Origin: Flavobacterium sp. 102
GTDB taxonomy: Bacteria > Bacteroidota > Bacteroidia > Flavobacteriales > Flavobacteriaceae
Assembly (NCBI RefSeq): GCF_003634615.1
Contig: NZ_RBKX01000001.1
Span: 3,658,001-3,722,000, forward strand
Length of the DNA: 64,000 bases
Direction of reading: 5' to 3'
Shown piece by piece: positions 59,689 to 64,000 of the stretch; the stretch's first letter is position 1; each line of letters starts with the position of its first letter. A program made the translations under genes and the position numbers. The notes below the pieces were generated by a model. It saw only the letters and a program-made list of their open reading frames with translations. It had not been told where the DNA came from and made no database searches.

Positions 59689-60672
59689 TTGAAAACTCAA
59701 AACAGTTCAGAAAAAACTACTTTACATCCTAGAAATCCACACCGATTTCGATACGATTTTGAAGCCTTGATCAAAGTTTGTCCGGAGTTGAAAAGTTTTG
59801 TTCATACCAACGAACACAAAATAGGCTCGAGCGATAGCGAACAGGCGAAGCAAACCGTGGATTTCAGTAATCCTGATGCTGTAAAAGCACTGAATAAAGC
59901 CTTACTGATTTTCCATTACGACATTCAAAATTGGGATATTCCTGCCAACTATCTTTGTCCGCCAATTCCCGGAAGAACTGATTATATTCATTACATCGCA
60001 GATTTATTGGCTACAACGAATAACGGAATCATTCCTGAAGGCGAAACTGTAGTCGGTTTGGACATTGGTATTGGTGCCAATTGCATTTATCCGATTATAG
60101 GAAATAGCGCTTATGGCTGGAGTTTTGTTGGTACTGATATCGATGAAAAAGCGCTTCAAAATTGCAAAAAAATTATCGCTGAAAACCCAAAGTTAATTGA
60201 TGCCATTAGTTTACAATTACAAGTCGAACCAAGATTTATTTTCAAAAACATTATTTTGCCCGAAGACAAATTTGCTTTCACCATTTGCAATCCGCCCTTT
60301 CACAACTCGGCTGAAGAAGCGGCAAAAAGTGCGTTGCGCAAAGTGAATACTTTAAATGATAAAAAGACCTCAAATCCCATTTTAAATTTTGGTGGTCAAA
60401 ATGCAGAATTGTGCTGTAATGGTGGCGAAATCGGATTTATTACCCAAATGATTTATGAAAGTGCCAAATATCCGCTGCAATGTTTATGGTTTACGACTTT
60501 GGTTTCCAAAAAAGACAATTTGAAAAGCATTTATAAAACGCTAAATAAAGTTAGCGCCGCCGAGATCAAAACCATTGATATGGCGCAAGGCCAAAAGATA
60601 AGCCGCTTGGTCGCCTGGACATTTCTTTCGCCAAAACAACAAACCGAAATGATTAATTCGTTAAACTTATGA
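59689..60672 (+). CDS. rlmF: 23S rRNA (adenine-1618-N6)-methyltransferase
   Basis: A 327-residue protein starting at TTG (59689); no in-frame ATG lies before [16 protein letters not shown]. Family marks: the HPRNPHRF start, [35 protein letters not shown] (SAM site), [12 protein letters not shown] (NPPF catalytic motif), and the C-terminal [11 protein letters not shown]. It methylates A1618 of 23S rRNA. Its stop overlaps the NUDIX gene start by 4 nt. Confidence 0.94.
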   Translation: MKTQNSSEKTTLHPRNPHRFRYDFEALIKVCPELKSFVHTNEHKIGSSDSEQAKQTVDFSNPDAVKALNKALLIFHYDIQNWDIPANYLCPPIPGRTDYIHYIADLLATTNNGIIPEGETVVGLDIGIGANCIYPIIGNSAYGWSFVGTDIDEKALQNCKKIIAENPKLIDAISLQLQVEPRFIFKNIILPEDKFAFTICNPPFHNSAEEAAKSALRKVNTLNDKKTSNPILNFGGQNAELCCNGGEIGFITQMIYESAKYPLQCLWFTTLVSKKDNLKSIYKTLNKVSAAEIKTIDMAQGQKISRLVAWTFLSPKQQTEMINSLNL

Positions 60673-61250
60673 GTAACCCAAAAATAGAAATCCTCAAATC
60701 AGAAATCCTTTCAGACAATTGGTATGTGCTCCGAAAAATCACTTACAACTATCTCAAAAAAGACGGCAATTGGGAAACGCAAATTCGCGAAGCATATGAC
60801 CGAGGAAATGGCGCCACGATTTTGTTATATAACAAAAAAGCTAAAACGGTAATCTTAACACAACAATTCCGCTTACCAACGTATGTCAATGGCAACGAAA
60901 CCGGAATGATGATTGAAGCCTGCGCCGGATTATTAGACAAAGACAACGCCGAGGAATGTATCAGAAGAGAAACTGAAGAAGAAACCGGTTATCAAATTTC
61001 CGCTGTAGAAAAACTATTTGAAGTTTATATGTCTCCAGGTTCCGTTACCGAAATTGTCCATTTCTTTGCTGCCGAATATACCAAGGACATGAAAGTCAAT
61101 GATGGTGGCGGAATACAAGAAGAACAGGAAAACATCGAAGTTTTAGAGCTCAATTTTGACCAAGCTTACAACATGATTGCGTCAGGAGAAATCAAAGATG
61201 CGAAGACAATTATGTTATTACAATATGCAAAAATCAATGGTTTAGTTTAA
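60669..61250 (+). CDS. nudK: NUDIX hydrolase, NudK-like GDP-mannose or ADP-sugar pyrophosphatase
   Basis: A 193-residue protein with the Nudix box [22 protein letters not shown] (residues about 97-118; form Gx5Ex7REUxEExGU) and preceding [16 protein letters not shown]. This matches the NudK/ADP-ribose pyrophosphatase type. It overlaps rlmF by 4 nt, so is translationally coupled. Confidence 0.88.
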   Translation: MSNPKIEILKSEILSDNWYVLRKITYNYLKKDGNWETQIREAYDRGNGATILLYNKKAKTVILTQQFRLPTYVNGNETGMMIEACAGLLDKDNAEECIRRETEEETGYQISAVEKLFEVYMSPGSVTEIVHFFAAEYTKDMKVNDGGGIQEEQENIEVLELNFDQAYNMIASGEIKDAKTIMLLQYAKINGLV

Positions 61251-61353
61251 ATTTTATTCTTTGTAACTTAGCCACTCAGCAACATAGTAACTTGCTCCGC
61301 TGCGCTCTACACAATTCGCACTGCGTGCTCGGGTTAGCCACAAATTATTTATT

Positions 61354-63351
61354 ATGAAATTCCAAGTCGTATCCGAATACCAACCTACCGGTGACCAACC
61401 ACAAGCCATTGACAAATTAGTCAAAGGGATTGTAAGTGGTGAAAAATACCAAACGCTTTTAGGCGTTACCGGTTCCGGAAAGACATTTACTATGGCAAAT
61501 GTGATTCAGGAAGTCGAGAAACCGACTTTGGTTTTGGCTCACAATAAAACCTTGGCCGCGCAATTGTATTCAGAGTTTAAGCAATTTTTTCCGAACAATT
61601 CCGTACAGTATTTTGTGTCTTATTACGACTATTACCAACCCGAAGCCTACATTCCGGTTACCGGCGTTTTTATCGAAAAAGATTTATCCATCAATGACGA
61701 ATTAGAAAAACTGCGTTTAAGCACTACTTCTGCCCTATTATCCGGCCGTAGAGATGTTTTGGTTGTGGCTTCTGTTTCTTGTTTGTATGGTATCGGAAAT
61801 CCGGTGGAATTTCAAAAAAATGTAATTTCGATAGACAAAGGTCAAGTGATTTCTCGCACCAAATTATTACACCGCTTAGTCCAAAGTTTATACTCCAGAA
61901 CTGAAGTGGAATTCACACCCGGAACTTTCAGAATCAAAGGCGACACCGTGGAAATTTTCCCAAGTTATGCGGACGAACCTTTTCGCGTGCATTTCTTTGG
62001 CGATGAAATTGAAGAAATTGAAGCTTTTGATCCAAAAACTGCGAAAGTTTTTGAACGCTACGAAAAACTAAATATTTATCCCGCCAATATGTTTGTAACG
62101 TCACCCGATGTTTTGCAATCAGCAATTTGGGATATCCAACAAGATTTGGTCAAACAAGTCGATTATTTTAAAGAAGTCGGCAAACATCTTGAAGCCAAAC
62201 GTTTAGAAGAGCGTACCAATTTCGATTTGGAAATGATACGCGAATTGGGTTATTGCTCCGGCATTGAGAATTACTCAAGATATTTAGACCGTCGACTTCC
62301 GGGAACACGACCTTTCTGTTTACTCGATTATTTTCCCGATGACTATTTGATGGTTGTCGATGAAAGTCACGTAACAATTTCGCAAGTACATGCCATGTAT
62401 GGTGGTGATAGAAGTCGGAAAGAGAATTTGGTCGAATATGGTTTCCGATTACCGGCTGCGATGGACAACCGTCCGTTAAAGTTTGAGGAATTTGAGAGTA
62501 TGCAAAACCAAGTCGTTTATGTTTCGGCAACACCTGCAGATTATGAATTGCAAAAATCGGAAGGCATTTATGTGGAACAAGTGATTCGTCCAACAGGATT
62601 ATTGGATCCGATTATTGAAGTACGGCCGAGTTTGAACCAAATTGATGATTTAATCGAAGAAATTCAGTTGCGTTGCGAAGCCGATGAACGCGTTTTGGTC
62701 ACCACCTTAACCAAAAGAATGGCGGAAGAACTGACCAAATATTTAACCAAAGTTTCGATTCGTTGTCGATACATTCACTCAGATGTTGATACTTTGGAAC
62801 GGGTAGAAATCATGCAAGATTTGCGCAAAGGTTTGTTTGATGTTTTAATTGGTGTAAACTTACTCCGTGAAGGTTTAGATTTACCCGAAGTATCGTTGGT
62901 TGCGATTTTAGATGCAGATAAAGAAGGTTTTTTGCGAAGTCATCGCTCTCTGACGCAAACCGTTGGACGCGCTGCGCGAAACGTCAACGGCAAAGCGATT
63001 TTGTACGCTGATAAGATTACCAACAGTATGCAAAAAACCATAGACGAAACCAATTATCGTCGGGAAAAACAAAGCGCTTACAACACTTTACACGGTTTGG
63101 AACCAAAAGCATTGAATAAAAGCTTAGGAAATGCTTTGAGTAGCAACTCTGTTTCTACACAATATTTTGAAGATAAAATTGCCAAAGCTGCCGAACCCGA
63201 AAGCCTTTATTTATCCAAACCCGAAATCGAAAAAAAAATCCGTGACGCCCGAAAAGCGATGGAAAAAGCGGCTAAAGATTTAGACTTTATGCAAGCGGCA
63301 AAGTTTCGCGATGAGATTCAGGCGTTGCAGAGTAAATTAGCGATCACTTAA
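61354..63351 (+). CDS. uvrB: Excinuclease ABC subunit B
   Basis: A 665-residue protein: Walker A GVTGSGKT, the beta-hairpin [77 protein letters not shown], helicase motif VI [9 protein letters not shown], and a C-terminal UVR domain ([20 protein letters not shown]). Nucleotide excision repair. uvrA and uvrC are not in the window. Confidence 0.97.
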   Translation: [665 protein letters not shown]

Positions 63352-63360
63352 TCGAAAGCT

Positions 63361-63777
63361 ATGAAAAGTATTTTTACCAATAAGGCAGAAACCCCAAACG
63401 AAGTCCAACTTCAGGAAGCTTTAGGTAAAACTTATGTTTATTGGCAAACTTTTGCAGAACATACCAAAAAATTATATCCAAAAGCCATCTGTGAATGGAA
63501 CTTCTCAAGCGAGAAATTCGGTTGGAGTCTCAGAATTAAGGACAAAAAAAGAGTGATTATTTACTTACTGCCAAGGGATAACTTCTTTAAAGTCGCCTTT
63601 GTTTTTGGTCAAAAAGCCACTGATGAAATTATGACAAGTAACATCTCTGAATCCATAAAAAAAGAACTGTTAGCCACTAAAGTACATGCTGAAGGTCGTG
63701 GCATTCGAATCGACATTAAAGATGAAACTTTACTAAACGATATATTAAATCTCATTGAAATAAAGATCAACCATTAA
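63361..63777 (+). CDS. DUF3788 protein
   Basis: A 138-residue protein opening SIFTNKAETPNEVQLQEALGKTYVYWQTF with CEWNFSSEKFGWSLRIKDKKRVIIYLLPRDNFFKVAFVFG, the DUF3788 core. Function unknown. It begins 9 nt after uvrB and may be read through. Confidence 0.85.
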   Translation: MKSIFTNKAETPNEVQLQEALGKTYVYWQTFAEHTKKLYPKAICEWNFSSEKFGWSLRIKDKKRVIIYLLPRDNFFKVAFVFGQKATDEIMTSNISESIKKELLATKVHAEGRGIRIDIKDETLLNDILNLIEIKINH

Positions 63778-63779
63778 AT

Positions 63780-63811
63780 AAAAAAGCGTCCTGATTTAGG
63801 ACGCTTTTTTC
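63780..63811. terminator. Bidirectional terminator
   Basis: AAAAAGCGTCCT and AGGACGCTTTTT form a perfect stem between convergent genes. Confidence 0.9.
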
Positions 63812-63813
63812 AT

Positions 63814-64000
63814 TTACAAGATATCAATCAATCGCTTCGGTTTGGGTAATGCTTCTTGTTTTTTAGGCAAGGTTATCCATAATACTCCGTTCTCATAATT
63901 GGCATTGATATCCTCTGTATTCACCGTTTCAGGTAAAGTAAAGGCTCTTCTGAAAGCCGCATAACTAAACTCTCTTCGGGTATATCTTCCGTTATCGTCT
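63814..64000 (-). CDS. Hsp20 family small heat shock protein, 3' part only
   Basis: The minus-strand frame to the window edge encodes 61 residues of the alpha-crystallin domain end: YTRREFSYAAFRRAFTLPE, NYENGVLWITLPKKQ, then PKPKRLIDIL and stop. The strand pattern FSY-F-R-F-LP matches the hsp20 gene at 24779 (EFSYSSLYRSFVLPD, YENGVLKLKLPK) but differs enough to be a separate gene. N-terminal part lies outside the window. Confidence 0.88.
   Translation of the reverse strand, partial: DDNGRYTRREFSYAAFRRAFTLPETVNTEDINANYENGVLWITLPKKQEALPKPKRLIDIL

Overview
The window reads as chromosomal DNA from a Flavobacterium-like member of the Bacteroidota. The evidence is the low-GC codon use, promoter boxes of the TAnnTTTG type, a type IX secretion C-terminal sorting domain, a TonB receptor paired with a DUF4249 lipoprotein, an NADP isocitrate dehydrogenase of the monomeric type, leucine dehydrogenase, and the YajC-DUF1573-NusB and TrmD-bL19 neighbourhoods. 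No rRNA, tRNA, CRISPR array, transposase or integrase was recognised.

Bases 1 to about 7,550 are a defence and regulation block. A two-gene unit on the plus strand encodes a membrane beta-barrel (Cap15-like) effector, cut by the window edge, and a minimal CRISPR polymerase (mCpol). This is the gene pair of the recently described Panoptes (OptS/OptE) anti-sponge system. It converges on a minus-strand type II-short CBASS operon: CapV patatin phospholipase, CD-NTase and an E2-like enzyme with a C-terminal zinc knuckle. A LexA-like self-cleaving repressor is divergent from the CBASS operon and has a candidate operator between the two. Next come an XRE regulator operon of unknown role with palindromic operators, and a Fic AMPylase-type protein.

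Bases about 7,900 to 29,700 form a stress and envelope cluster: W-rich lipoprotein, three BON-domain proteins, two universal stress proteins, D-lactate dehydrogenase-like enzyme, an Mla-type lipid transporter, PAS histidine kinase, a receiver-CRP fusion regulator, Hsp20, OsmC, and a DASS transporter. Six promoter regions share one architecture: two TGATN4ATCA palindromes whose centres are exactly 22 bp apart, and in most cases a TAnnTTTG-type box centred exactly 33 bp from the proximal palindrome. I infer that one CRP/FNR-family activator, possibly the receiver-CRP protein encoded in the cluster, controls them as a regulon. Two of these promoters drive no obvious protein but a duplicated element of about 250 nt ending in a near-identical terminator, which I interpret as a pair of small RNAs.

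Bases about 29,700 to 31,800 hold a lipoprotein gene flanked by a related pair of intergenic repeat mosaics, one of which carries seven exact-period 21-bp repeats.

Bases 31,800 to 64,000 are mostly housekeeping: PepT, a 1.2-kilo-residue T9SS-exported protein, YajC/DUF1573/NusB, leucine dehydrogenase, an ABC exporter, PUR-domain protein, glycogen synthesis (GlgA, GlgC), a cyclophilin-FKBP fusion, TrmD, bL19, monomeric isocitrate dehydrogenase, a TonB receptor/DUF4249 pair, thiamine pyrophosphokinase, RlmF, a NUDIX hydrolase, UvrB, and the 3' end of a second Hsp20 gene at the window edge.
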